Source: Acidobacteriota bacterium (lineage in GTDB: Bacteria; Acidobacteriota; Blastocatellia; Pyrinomonadales; Pyrinomonadaceae). Taken from it: DNA of 64,000 bases. A program made the translations under genes and the position numbers. The first letter of the stretch is position 1, and every line of letters starts with the position of its first letter. A model generated the notes under the pieces. It saw nothing but the letters and a program-made list of their open reading frames with translations, was not told where the DNA came from and made no database searches. Shown in pieces: positions 16,869-26,400 of this stretch. The stretch spans positions 186,001 through 250,000 of the forward strand of contig JAIVJV010000004.1 of the NCBI GenBank assembly GCA_020199835.1, written 5' to 3'.

Positions 16869-16922
16869 AGAGCCGAGGGTGGTTGGAACCAACGAAGTTC
16901 GGAACTTACTACTCTCGGCTCT
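16869..16922 (+). other. Compact three-way-junction RNA structure in the leader of the next gene
   Basis: An outer 9-bp stem (AGAGCCGAG 16869-16877 with CTCGGCTCT 16914-16922) encloses two small perfect hairpins: GTTGG-AA-CCAAC (16882-16893) and AAGTTC-G-GAACTT (16895-16907). It ends 20 bases before the ATG at 16943 and is not followed by a T-run on either strand, so it is more likely a regulatory leader or protein-binding element than a terminator. Confidence 0.55.
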
Positions 16923-16942
16923 AAAAATTAGAGGACAGGGAA

Positions 16943-17515
16943 ATGCAAAACACGGGTCAGGGAAGCGAAAAGAGATCGTATCGCGTGTTTCTGTTGCTGT
17001 TTGTTGGTCTGGTGGCCTTCTCAAGCGCGATGAAAGAACTCAATCAAGTGCAGCGGTTGACAGTGCAAACCAGCTCGCTAATCGCTCACTGGACGGACGC
17101 AATTGCGCCGGTCGAGCAGCATGCGATCCTGGCTCAGGTTGAGACCTGTGAACAGACGAAGATCCGCGTTCCTCCTCTACCGTTGCCCGCGCCGGCAGTG
17201 CCTCTGGTTCACGTCGAAGCGCCTGAGATCGTTGCTCCTGCATTAGTTCCTCCAACTCCACCCAGGGCCCCCGTTGCTCCAGCAGCGAAACCGAGGCGAG
17301 TGATCCGTCCAAGTCATGGTGACGCAGAGGTAAGAGTGCTACTCTCTACGGACGAGTTACTCGAGAAGAGTCTCCGCGACGTGCTGCAAGCAGACGTAAC
17401 GTTGAAAGCCCTCAAAGCAAAAAATCGGCGCCACCAGATTTTCATTACACCTGACGGCAGAGACGTGCTCTTGAAGAGTGTCAACCGCAGTATTAATCTA
17501 CGTAGCGCCAGCTAA
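16943..17515 (+). CDS. Membrane-anchored protein of unknown function
   Basis: A 190-residue protein not recognised. A positively charged start (SEKRSYR) is followed by one hydrophobic helix (residues 15-30), then a 50-residue charged region with a lone Cys, a Pro/Ala/Val-rich spacer (about residues 75-120) and a C-terminal part ending VLLKSVNRSINLRSAS. This suggests a single-pass protein with a periplasmic stalk and small C-terminal domain. AGGA and ACAGGGA precede the ATG. It sits between two DUF4097 proteins in the sigma/anti-sigma operon, with the structured element 16869-16922 in its leader. Confidence 0.7.
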   Translation: MQNTGQGSEKRSYRVFLLLFVGLVAFSSAMKELNQVQRLTVQTSSLIAHWTDAIAPVEQHAILAQVETCEQTKIRVPPLPLPAPAVPLVHVEAPEIVAPALVPPTPPRAPVAPAAKPRRVIRPSHGDAEVRVLLSTDELLEKSLRDVLQADVTLKALKAKNRRHQIFITPDGRDVLLKSVNRSINLRSAS

Positions 17516-17546
17516 TTCACTTCAGAGATCGAGACGGAAAAAAGCA

Positions 17547-19451
17547 ATGTCTAACAAGCTCCTCATCACAGCAATTCTTCTGAGCATCGCACTGGTTACT
17601 AACGGAACCACTGCGGCAGTCGCCACCAGCCAGGCGGGTATCGCCGGGCAGGAAATCCGGCCAGTGCCGCAAGTGCCCGCAGACAGTGCAAGCGGCGCCG
17701 AACAACCCGGCCAGCAGGTGACGGAGGAGTTTCACCAAACGTATCCACTCTCGGCTACCGGGCGTGTGAATCTCGGCAATATCAACGGAGGCGTCAAGAT
17801 CAAGGTTTGGGATCGCGCTGCGGTTCAGGTTGACGCCATCAAGAAGGCCTATCGCCGCGATCGGCTTGCTGAAGCCCGAATCGACGTCACCTCGACTGAA
17901 GAGAACATCAGAATCAAGACTGAATATCCGCAACAGAACCAGAACTTCCGCGACGACGAGCGGCGTTACGACAATCCCGCGATCGTCGAGTATACGCTGA
18001 CGGTTCCGCGCAAGGCGACGCTCGAATCGATTGAGCTGGTCAATGGCGAACTCGATATCGAGGGTGTCGAAGGCAACGTTAAAGCGTCGTCAATCAATGG
18101 ACAGGTGACTGCGCGCGGTCTGATGGGTGAAGCGAGGTTATCAACGGTCAACGGTCCGCTCCAGGCGACCTTCACGCAGCTCGATGCGTCGAAAGCGATC
18201 TCGCTCGGCTCGGTCAACGGGAGCGTCACGCTCGTAATTCCGTCCGACTCCAACGCCTCAATTCGCGCCGGCACCGTTCACGGTTCGATCAGCAACGACT
18301 TCGGTATGCAGATCAAACACGGCGAGTACGTCGGGCACAGTCTCGACGGCCAGATCGGCACCGGTGGCGCACGGATCAAGCTGGGCAATGTTAACGGCGC
18401 AATCCGCATCACTCACGCGCAGGACGGCCGCGCGCTCAGCCCCGCAACGTCGATCGCCGGAAACACTAGAACGCGAGCGCAATCGGAAGAAGATCGCGAC
18501 CGTGAAGTAGAACTTACAACCGCCGAACTCAAGCTGGCGCAAATCGACAACGCGCGTCTCGCGAGAGAAACACGCCAGGCACAACGCGAAGCTCAGCGGC
18601 AAGTCGATGTTGCGATGCGCGAGGCGCAACGTGAAGTCGAACAGGTCCAGCGTGAATTGCAGGTGCGGCAGCGGGAACAGGTTCGGCCGGCAGCGCGCGT
18701 GATGGTTCACCGCCGGCCCGCTCACGGCGACTGGAACAAGTTTACGGGGCAGGAAACGAACAGCTTCGCCGTTAGCGGAACGCCGCGCGTGAGCGTTTCC
18801 ACGTTCGATGGACCCATAACCGTCCGTGGCTGGGATAAGCCGGAAGTGCGTTACACGGCAACCAAGCGAGCCGGGGACGAGGAGAGCCTTAAGCAGATTG
18901 GGATTAAGGCAGAGCAACAGGGACAGGCGATCACGATCAATGCCGTGAACGAAAACGATTACCACGGCAGCGTTCAACTGGAAGTCTACGTTCCGCGTAA
19001 CTCCAGTCTTCATGTAACCTCAGGCGATGGCCCGTTGACGCTGAACGGCGTTTCCGGCGACATCACGCTGCGTTCGGGCGATGGTCCAATCGTGGTGGAC
19101 AACAGTGGTGGCCAACTGCACGTCAACACGGGCGACGGTCCAATCCACATCAACAAATTCGACGGTCAGGTCGATGCGCGCACTGGCGACGGCCCGATCG
19201 CGCTCGATGGGAACTTCAACGCGCTCGAAGCCCGAACCGGCGACGGCGAAATCTCTTTAACAGTCCCGGCCGGTTCCAGTTTCACGATCGAAACCAACAG
19301 CACCACCGAGGGAATCTCAAACGAGGGTTTCAACGTCGCGGAAGATGTGACTCTTTCACCGCGCATGAAGCGTTGGAAGGTCGGCAGCGGCGGGCGAGTG
19401 TTTGTGCTGAGGACCGGCGAAGGAAAGATTTTGCTACGTCCACGTAATTGA
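17547..19451 (+). CDS. Large exported protein with two DUF4097 domains
   Basis: A 634-residue protein. The ATG at 17547 gives a signal peptide (NKLLITAILLSIALVTNGTTAA). A first DUF4097 solenoid follows at about residues 60-310 (LGNINGGVKIKVWDRAAVQV, VNGELDIEGVEG, SSINGQVTARG). A highly charged Arg/Gln/Glu coiled coil spans about 325-380. A second DUF4097 solenoid runs from about 410 to the end, with five GDGPI-type turns 17-19 residues apart. Open frame upstream of the ATG overlaps the previous gene and is discarded. It is probably a cell-surface or periplasmic beta-helix made under control of the neighbouring ECF sigma factor. Partner unknown. Confidence 0.8.
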   Translation: MSNKLLITAILLSIALVTNGTTAAVATSQAGIAGQEIRPVPQVPADSASGAEQPGQQVTEEFHQTYPLSATGRVNLGNINGGVKIKVWDRAAVQVDAIKKAYRRDRLAEARIDVTSTEENIRIKTEYPQQNQNFRDDERRYDNPAIVEYTLTVPRKATLESIELVNGELDIEGVEGNVKASSINGQVTARGLMGEARLSTVNGPLQATFTQLDASKAISLGSVNGSVTLVIPSDSNASIRAGTVHGSISNDFGMQIKHGEYVGHSLDGQIGTGGARIKLGNVNGAIRITHAQDGRALSPATSIAGNTRTRAQSEEDRDREVELTTAELKLAQIDNARLARETRQAQREAQRQVDVAMREAQREVEQVQRELQVRQREQVRPAARVMVHRRPAHGDWNKFTGQETNSFAVSGTPRVSVSTFDGPITVRGWDKPEVRYTATKRAGDEESLKQIGIKAEQQGQAITINAVNENDYHGSVQLEVYVPRNSSLHVTSGDGPLTLNGVSGDITLRSGDGPIVVDNSGGQLHVNTGDGPIHINKFDGQVDARTGDGPIALDGNFNALEARTGDGEISLTVPAGSSFTIETNSTTEGISNEGFNVAEDVTLSPRMKRWKVGSGGRVFVLRTGEGKILLRPRN

Positions 19452-19539
19452 TTTCGTCAGCTTGGAAGATTCTTTGGACCTTCGGCGTCCAAGTGAGCGG
19501 GAATTTTTCGGGCGGCTTCTAACAAAAGACCCAACCCCA

Positions 19540-19582
19540 TTTCTTTGGAATACGGCACACCCGCGGGTTCCAAGGAAATTTT
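19540..19582 (+). terminator. Possible terminator or attenuator before the DUF5916 gene
   Basis: An 11-bp stem with one G-T pair (TTTCTTTGGAA 19540-19550 with TTCCAAGGAAA 19568-19578), whose loop contains the palindrome CCCGCGGG, followed by TTTTCC. It could end transcripts from the DUF4097 operon. A second small hairpin (TTGGAC/GTCCAA) lies at 19474-19492. Confidence 0.4.
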
Positions 19583-19599
19583 CCTGTTCACGAGGTTTA

Positions 19600-22194
19600 A
19601 TGAAACCCAGCATCCACCTCTTGGGGAGCATTCTGGTCGCGCTGGGGGCTATGACAGTCTGTGCAAGCGCTCAAACGCCGGCTAATCCGCCCGCGGTAGT
19701 TGCGCCGACTCCCGCCGTAACCGCTGCAGCGAAACCAACACCCGCCGCTTCTCCCGCTTCAACGCAGAAAGCCACGAACGCGTCGACTGCAACTGCAAAG
19801 GGCAGTTTTGTCGTTCCCCCCGAGAAGTCGGAACCGATCGTGATTCCGAAGTTTGATAAGCCGCCGGTGATCGACGGCAAGCTTGACGATGACGTCTGGC
19901 AAAAAGCTGTGGTGTTGAAAGATTTCTACCAGATTCAACCTGGCGACAATGTCCCACCGTCAAAACCGACCGAAGTTCTGCTGGGTTACGATCCCCGGTT
20001 TCTCTACATCGCGTTCAAAGCCACCGATGAGCCTGACAAAGTGCGCGCCACGGTGGCCAAGCGCGACAACATCTTTCAGGACGACTACGTCGGCTTCTAT
20101 CTCGACACTTTCAACGACAAACGCAAAGCATTTGAAGCGTTTTTCAATCCGCTCGGCATCCAGGGCGACGGCATTCTTACTGAAGGCCGCGGCGAAGACT
20201 TCAGCGTCGACTTGTTGATGGAGTCTAAAGGGATCGTTCACGAAACCGGCTACAACGTCGAGATCGCGATACCGTTCAAGTCGCTGCGTTTCGAAGCCGG
20301 CAAAGGAAAACTGTGGGGCGCGCACTTCTTCCGCCGCATCAAGCGCTTTGAAAACGAGCTCGATTCGTGGATGCCGTTTTCGCGCAGCATCGACAGCAAC
20401 TTGAGCCAGGCGGGCCATTTAACCGGTCTCGAAGGCATTTCCGTAGAACGGACACTCGAGTTGATTCCGAGCGCAACCGTGTCGCAAAACGGCCGGTTCG
20501 TACCTTCGTTTTCTCAGTTGGCGCGTTCGACGGATCCCGGTCGCATCGTGAATGAGCCCGTGGGACTCGAGCTTGGCTTAACCGCGAAGTTCATTCCGAG
20601 CTCGGCCGTTACCGTTGACCTCGCAATCAATCCTGACTTCGCGCAAGTCGAAGCCGATCAGCTCGTCGTCACTGCCAACCAGCGTTTCCCGATCTTCTTT
20701 CCCGAGAAGCGTCCGTTCTTTCTCGAGGGTATCGAGATTTTTCAAACGCCGATCACTGCCGTTCACACGCGTGCGATCGTCGATCCCGACCTCGCCATCA
20801 AGACGACGGGCAAGAAAGGTCGCAACACTTTTGGCTTGATGGTCGCCACTGACAATGGACCAGGAAACCTGAGCGCTGACGATCGCGGCGCGTTGAATGC
20901 CTGCCTTGACAGGCGTCTGCTTGATCCCCGTGAGATCTGCACCAGTGAGAAGTTTCTCGACAAAAACGCTTACATCAGCGTGCTGCGTCTGAAGCGCGAC
21001 GTCGGTAAAGAGAACTCGATTGGCATGGTGGCCACGACTTACGACTTCATCGAAAAACATAACAAGGTACTGGGTATCGATGGCCGCTTTCGTCTGAACA
21101 AGCAGACGACCGTCAGCTTCCAAGCAATCGGCACTACGTCGCGTAACTTTTTTTTCGATCCGAACGATGGCGTAAATCGTTATCGCACGGGCAACGGCTT
21201 CGGTTACACGGGCAGTTACAACGTGTCCGGTCGCAATTGGGGTTGGGAGGTTTACGGCGAAGGATTTACGCAGGACTACCGCGCGGACGTCGGGTTCGTG
21301 CAGCGCACTAACTCAAATTTCAACTACGGCTTTCTGCGGTATAACTCCGATCCTAATCCGAAGAAGAAGATCATTTCCTACCACGTTCATAACTTCACCC
21401 ACATTGATTACGACTGGCAGGGCCGGATGTATACGTGGGAGAGTGAAAACGTGGTCGAGTTATCGCTGCCGCGCAGCAGTTGGCTGGGTAGTTTCTGGGA
21501 AACGGGCTACGAACGCGTGTTCGATCACGAGTTTGGACCAACCCGCGAGGCCAAGCCGTGCAATCCGTTCTCACTTGTTAACAAGTGCACGTTTTATGGT
21601 GAAAGCAACGAACGTTCTTCAACCAAGCAACACCTGTCCGTGTTTGGTGGCTCAAACTTCAGCAAGACGATCGCGTTTAATGCCCAGGTGACGCACCGCT
21701 GGGGCCATTTCGATTTCGATTTTGGCAACGGTGACAAGTATCCCCGGGTAAGTCCGGCTGCACTTTCGTTGGGCCAGGACGCGCCACTCGATCCCGGCCG
21801 CGGCAGCTTGTTGCAATTCAACGGCGGCATTACTTATCAGCCGACAAACGAGTTGCGCACGCAGTTCAATATCAACTCGCAAAGACTGCGTCGTTACGAT
21901 ACCGATCGCGTCGCTTTCGCCGTCAACATCATGACGCTGCGCGGTACGTATCAGTTCACGAAAGCGACTTTTGCGCGGTTGATTCTCGATTACAACACGC
22001 TCAACTCCCGCTTGCGTTCGCAGGCGCTGTTTGGCTGGACGCCGAATCCCGGAACGGCTTTCTACGCGGGCTACAACGACGACCTGAATTACGACAGCCG
22101 GCACCCGTTTACGCGTGAGATCGTGCCCGGTTTCCGGCGCAACGCGAGGACATTTTTTATCAAGGCATCGTACTTGATTCGTCGCGGCTTCTAA
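19600..22194 (+). CDS. Outer-membrane protein with CBM9-like and DUF5916 domains
   Basis: A 864-residue protein. A signal peptide ends near CASAQ (residue 25), followed by an Ala/Pro/Thr-rich linker. A CBM9-like domain (about residues 80-290) begins FDKPPVIDGKLDDDVWQ and contains YIAFKATDEPDKV. The rest matches DUF5916: FFPEKRPFFLEGIEIF, then many alternating aromatic/polar strands typical of an outer-membrane beta barrel, ending with aromatic-rich strands and a C-terminal Phe (IRRGF). Family members sit in the outer membrane; the ligand is unknown. The ATG at 19600 has a GAGG ribosome-binding site. Just upstream of the RND genes, so it might be a non-TolC outer-membrane partner, which is speculative. 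Confidence 0.8.
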   Translation: MKPSIHLLGSILVALGAMTVCASAQTPANPPAVVAPTPAVTAAAKPTPAASPASTQKATNASTATAKGSFVVPPEKSEPIVIPKFDKPPVIDGKLDDDVWQKAVVLKDFYQIQPGDNVPPSKPTEVLLGYDPRFLYIAFKATDEPDKVRATVAKRDNIFQDDYVGFYLDTFNDKRKAFEAFFNPLGIQGDGILTEGRGEDFSVDLLMESKGIVHETGYNVEIAIPFKSLRFEAGKGKLWGAHFFRRIKRFENELDSWMPFSRSIDSNLSQAGHLTGLEGISVERTLELIPSATVSQNGRFVPSFSQLARSTDPGRIVNEPVGLELGLTAKFIPSSAVTVDLAINPDFAQVEADQLVVTANQRFPIFFPEKRPFFLEGIEIFQTPITAVHTRAIVDPDLAIKTTGKKGRNTFGLMVATDNGPGNLSADDRGALNACLDRRLLDPREICTSEKFLDKNAYISVLRLKRDVGKENSIGMVATTYDFIEKHNKVLGIDGRFRLNKQTTVSFQAIGTTSRNFFFDPNDGVNRYRTGNGFGYTGSYNVSGRNWGWEVYGEGFTQDYRADVGFVQRTNSNFNYGFLRYNSDPNPKKKIISYHVHNFTHIDYDWQGRMYTWESENVVELSLPRSSWLGSFWETGYERVFDHEFGPTREAKPCNPFSLVNKCTFYGESNERSSTKQHLSVFGGSNFSKTIAFNAQVTHRWGHFDFDFGNGDKYPRVSPAALSLGQDAPLDPGRGSLLQFNGGITYQPTNELRTQFNINSQRLRRYDTDRVAFAVNIMTLRGTYQFTKATFARLILDYNTLNSRLRSQALFGWTPNPGTAFYAGYNDDLNYDSRHPFTREIVPGFRRNARTFFIKASYLIRRGF

Positions 22195-22255
22195 GCCTCG
22201 CATGAAGGATCAACGCATTGCTGGGTTGGGCTGCCCGCGTGTTAAACTCCACCGA

Positions 22256-23458
22256 ATGTCCAACTGCCTTAAACTATTAGTATTTATAGGCGCCGCAGTC
22301 TTTTTTACGGCATGCAAAAGCGACTATCAGGCTTCACAACGACAGGGCCGCGCAGGACAAGCGGCTGCTCCCCGAAAGGTTAAAACCGCCGCAGTTGCCG
22401 AGACTCCGTTTGGCGAAACCGTCACTGCCAACGGCACTCTAGCGGCTTTCGATCACACCACAGTCAGCGTGAAAGTTCCGGGCCGGCTGAGCGCCATTTC
22501 GGTCGATCTCGGTTCGGTCGTGCGCCGCGGGCAAAAAATTGCACAACTCGACGTGCGAGACTATCAACTGCGTGTCCAACAGGCAGAAGCCGCCGTCGCA
22601 CAAGCGCGCGCGCGTCTTGGTCTTTCTCCACAAGGAAACGACGACCGGATAGATCCGGAAAACACTTCCACCGTGCGCCAGGCGCGCGCGGTTTACGACG
22701 AAGCAAGATTCAATCGCGATCGCGCGGCGCGTCTGGTCGAACAGGGCGTGATTGCGAAGGCGGAGTTTGATTCCGCGAACGCCACCTTCAAAGTCGCTGA
22801 GGGACGTTATCAGGACGCGTACGAAGAGGTTCGCAATCGTCAGGGCATGCTGGCGCAACGTAAATCCGAACTCGAGCTCGCACGGCAGCAGTTGAAAGAC
22901 ACCGGAGTTGTTGCTCCGCTCGACGGAATCGTGCAGGAGAAAACCGCGAGTGTCGGCGAATATCTCGCGGCGGGCGCACCGTTGGTGAACATCGTGCGAA
23001 TGGATCCCTTGCGATTGCGTGCGGAGATTCCCGAACGCGAATCGCGCACTGTACGAACCGGCCAGGATGTACGTGTCACCGTCGAGGGTGATTCGACCGT
23101 CTATCTCGGAAAGATCATGCGCTTGAGTCCGGTGATTGCGGAACAGAATCGAGTTTTGATGGTCGAAGCTGACGTTCGCAACAATGGCACTTTGCGACCG
23201 GGATCGTTTGCGCACGCGGAAATCGTGACGAACGACGCGAAGATGGCCGTGACCGTGCCGAACAACGCGATCGTGACGTTCGCGGGCATCGAAAAAGTGA
23301 TCATCGTTCAGAATGGCAAGGCGCTCGAGCGTCCGATCACGACCGGCCGGCGCGGCAATGAGTTCACGGAAATCGTTGCAGGGATAAATGTTGGTGAGAA
23401 AGTCGTCGTCGATCCGGGCAACCTACAGTCGGGGCAAGCTGTCGAAGTGGTTGAGTAG
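22256..23458 (+). CDS. RND efflux periplasmic adaptor subunit (lipoprotein)
   Basis: A 400-residue membrane fusion protein of the HlyD/AcrA type. A lipoprotein signal ends FFTAC with Cys20. The barrel-sandwich hybrid halves are VSVKVPGRLSAISVDLGS and GVVAPLDGIVQEKTAS. Between them an alpha-helical hairpin carries many Ala/Arg/Gln residues (QQAEAAVAQARARLG). The beta-barrel and membrane-proximal domains follow. It links the inner-membrane pump encoded 20 bases downstream to an outer-membrane channel, which is not encoded here. The ATG at 22256 is chosen for the lipobox; a TAAACT box seven bases before it hints at a very short leader. Confidence 0.92.
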   Translation: MSNCLKLLVFIGAAVFFTACKSDYQASQRQGRAGQAAAPRKVKTAAVAETPFGETVTANGTLAAFDHTTVSVKVPGRLSAISVDLGSVVRRGQKIAQLDVRDYQLRVQQAEAAVAQARARLGLSPQGNDDRIDPENTSTVRQARAVYDEARFNRDRAARLVEQGVIAKAEFDSANATFKVAEGRYQDAYEEVRNRQGMLAQRKSELELARQQLKDTGVVAPLDGIVQEKTASVGEYLAAGAPLVNIVRMDPLRLRAEIPERESRTVRTGQDVRVTVEGDSTVYLGKIMRLSPVIAEQNRVLMVEADVRNNGTLRPGSFAHAEIVTNDAKMAVTVPNNAIVTFAGIEKVIIVQNGKALERPITTGRRGNEFTEIVAGINVGEKVVVDPGNLQSGQAVEVVE

Positions 23459-23478
23459 CCTGACGAGTTCAATTAAGC

Positions 23479-26400
23479 ATGCAAAAGTTAGCCGAGATTT
23501 GTATACGCCGTCCTGTCTTCGCGTCCATGATCGTGCTTTCGCTGGTCGTAGTCGGGGCGGTGGGTTTTTTCGGACTCGGCGTCGATCGTTTTCCTTCCGT
23601 TGATCTTCCCACTGTTTCGGTTCGCGTCGGTTTGCCAGGCGCGGCGCCGGAAGAAGTCGAATCACTCGTCACCCAGCAACTCGAAGAAGTCATCAATACT
23701 GTTGACGGCATCAGTGAATTGCGTTCGGTATCCGGGCCGGGAAGTGGCTTTGTTATCGCCACTTTCAAACTCGATCGTAATCTCGAATCGGCTGCCCAGG
23801 ATGTGCGTGACCGCGTCAACACACTTGGCCGTCGGCTTCCCGAAGACGCCACTCCACCGGTCGTGCAGAAGTTTGATAACGACAGCACACCGGTTCTGAC
23901 TGTCGCGCTTTCCGCAGATCGTTCACTCCGGGAACTCACAGAACTCGCAGATAAGACAGTTCGCGTTCAGCTCGAACGTATAGGCGGCGTTGGTGAAGTG
24001 CGCGTGGTCGGTGGTCTCGATCGCGCGATCAACGTTTGGATCGACGCGGAACGGCTCGCCGCGTATCAGATACCGATCACCGCGATACGAGACGCACTCG
24101 AACGTCAAAATGCCGACGTGCCCGGCGGGAACGTAACCACTGGCAGAGAAGAGTTGACGCTGCGGACGTTGGGCCGCTTTACCGAACCACGGCAGTTTGA
24201 CGAACTGGTGATCGCCAACGTTAACGGCTCTCCAATAAAACTACGCGACGTCGGCCGCGTTGAGGACGGGACCAAAGAACAACGCTCGTTTTCTCGTTTG
24301 AATGGCGTTCCCACAGTAACGCTCGATATTCGCCGTCAATCGGGCGCGAACACCGTCGAAGTAATCAGAGGTTTGAAGGATGCGTTGCCGCGCGTTGAAG
24401 CCCAGCTTCCACAGGATGTCAAACTCGAAGTCATTCGCGACCAATCTCGCTACATCGAGGCGGCGCTTCACGAAATAGAGACCCACCTGATCCTCGGCAG
24501 TATTCTCGCGAGTCTCGTCGTGCTCGTGTTCATGCGCTCGTGGCGTTCGACTTTGATCGCCGCGGTCGCGATTCCGTGTTCCGTGATCTCGACGTTCGGC
24601 ATGATGAAGGCGCTCGATTTCACGCTCAATAGCGTGACGATGCTGGCGCTCGTGTTGATGGTCGGCGTGGTGATCGACGACGCGATCGTCGTGCTGGAAA
24701 ACATCTTCCGCTTCATTGAAGAAAAACGAATGGAAGCGAAAGAAGCGGCGCGCGAAGCGACGAAAGACATCGGTCTGGCGGTGCTCGCGACGACGCTTTC
24801 GCTCGTGGTCATCTTCCTGCCGGTCTCGTTCATGTCGTCGATTTCGGGACGATTCCTCTATCAGTTTGGTATCACCGCGGCCGTCGCGATCATGGTCAGC
24901 TTGCTCGTTTCGTTCACGCTCACGCCGATGATGAGCTCGCGACTGATTCGCGTGAGCGACGCGAAGGGGGGACACGATGAAGCCGCTTCGCGAAAGGGTT
25001 TCTATCGCTGGATCGATGCCGGTTATTCGGGGTTGCTCGCGTTTGCGATGCGCCATCGTTTGGCGGTCGCGTTGCTATCTCTCGGAGTCGTGCTTACGAG
25101 TATTCCGCTGTATCGCGCGGTGAAGCAGGAGTTCATTCCCACCAACGTTGACGAAGCGGAGTTTGAGATCAACGTCAACGGTCCCGAAGGCACGAATCTC
25201 GCGGTGATGAACGAAACCATCAGCGCGATGGAGAGGGACATTCTCGAAACGCCGGGCGTGCGACTCGTGTTGTCGTCCGCGGGCGGTGGTTTTCTCGGCG
25301 GTGTGAACCAGGGCGGCGCTTACGTGCGCATCGCGCCGCACGAAGAGCGCACCTTGTCGTTGAGCAAGTTGTGGCGCGAAACGAAAAATGGAAATCCACT
25401 GAACGCCTTCCGCGGAAATTACACGCAGCAGGACGTGATGCAGGAAGTGCGCAGCCGGTTACGAAAATACGCACCTATGCGTACTGGCGTGCGCAATGCG
25501 CAGTCGTTCAACTTCGGCGCGGGCGGCCGCACCGATATCGACTTCGTCTTTCGTGGTCCGGATATTGTCGCGCTTGCCGGCTACGCGGATGAACTAGTCG
25601 AACGTTCGGAAAAACTCGGTGGCATCGTCGACGCCGACTCCACCTTAAAACTCAACAAGCCTGAATTGCGCGTCATGATCGATCGCGATCGCGCCGCGGA
25701 TCTCGGAGTCAGTACCTCAGACATCGCAACGAGTTTGCGTCTGATGGTCGGCGGTGAAGAAGAAGCATCGCGTTTTCGAGACCAGTCGATCAATGAAGAC
25801 TACGATGTGCAGTTGCGACTGACCCAGCAGGACCGTAGCGACGTCGGCACAATCAGCCGCTTGTACGTTCCTTCATCGCGTGGCGGACTCGTCAGGCTGG
25901 ATAACCTCGTGCATATCAAACGCGACACGAGCCCCTCGCGAATTGATCGTCTCGATCGCGAGCGACAGGTTTCGGTGCGCGCGTCGGTGGCGCCGGGTTA
26001 CGCGCTCGCGGATCGAATCGAAGCATTGCGTGGGACAGTAGCCGAGATGAACCTGCCCACGGCATACACGACGACGGTGTCGGGCCGCGCGCGCGAGTTG
26101 GAAAGAACGTTCACGGAGTTTATCTGGGCGTTCATCCTCTCGATCATCTTCATGTACATGATCCTGGCGTCGCAGTTTGAGAGCGTCACGCACCCGTTGA
26201 CGATCCTGCTGAGTCTGCCGTTGTCGGTACCGTTTGCGCTTTTGTCATTGTGGGGTACGGGCGACACGCTCAATCTTTATTCAGCGTTAGGTGTGCTCGT
26301 CTTGTTCGGCGTGGTGAAGAAGAACGCCATCCTGCAAATCGATCACATGAACAACCTGCGCGCGAAGGGTATGGAACGCGCGGAAGCGATCATGCAAGGC

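Noticed and set aside
18258..19013. 251-codon minus-strand frame inside the double DUF4097 gene
   Set aside because: No motif, no start signals, opposite to a clear signal-peptide protein.
24241..25056. 271-codon minus-strand frame inside the RND pump gene
   Set aside because: Arg/His/Asp-rich composition without any family motif, fully inside a well-supported gene. A shadow frame produced by GC-rich codon use.
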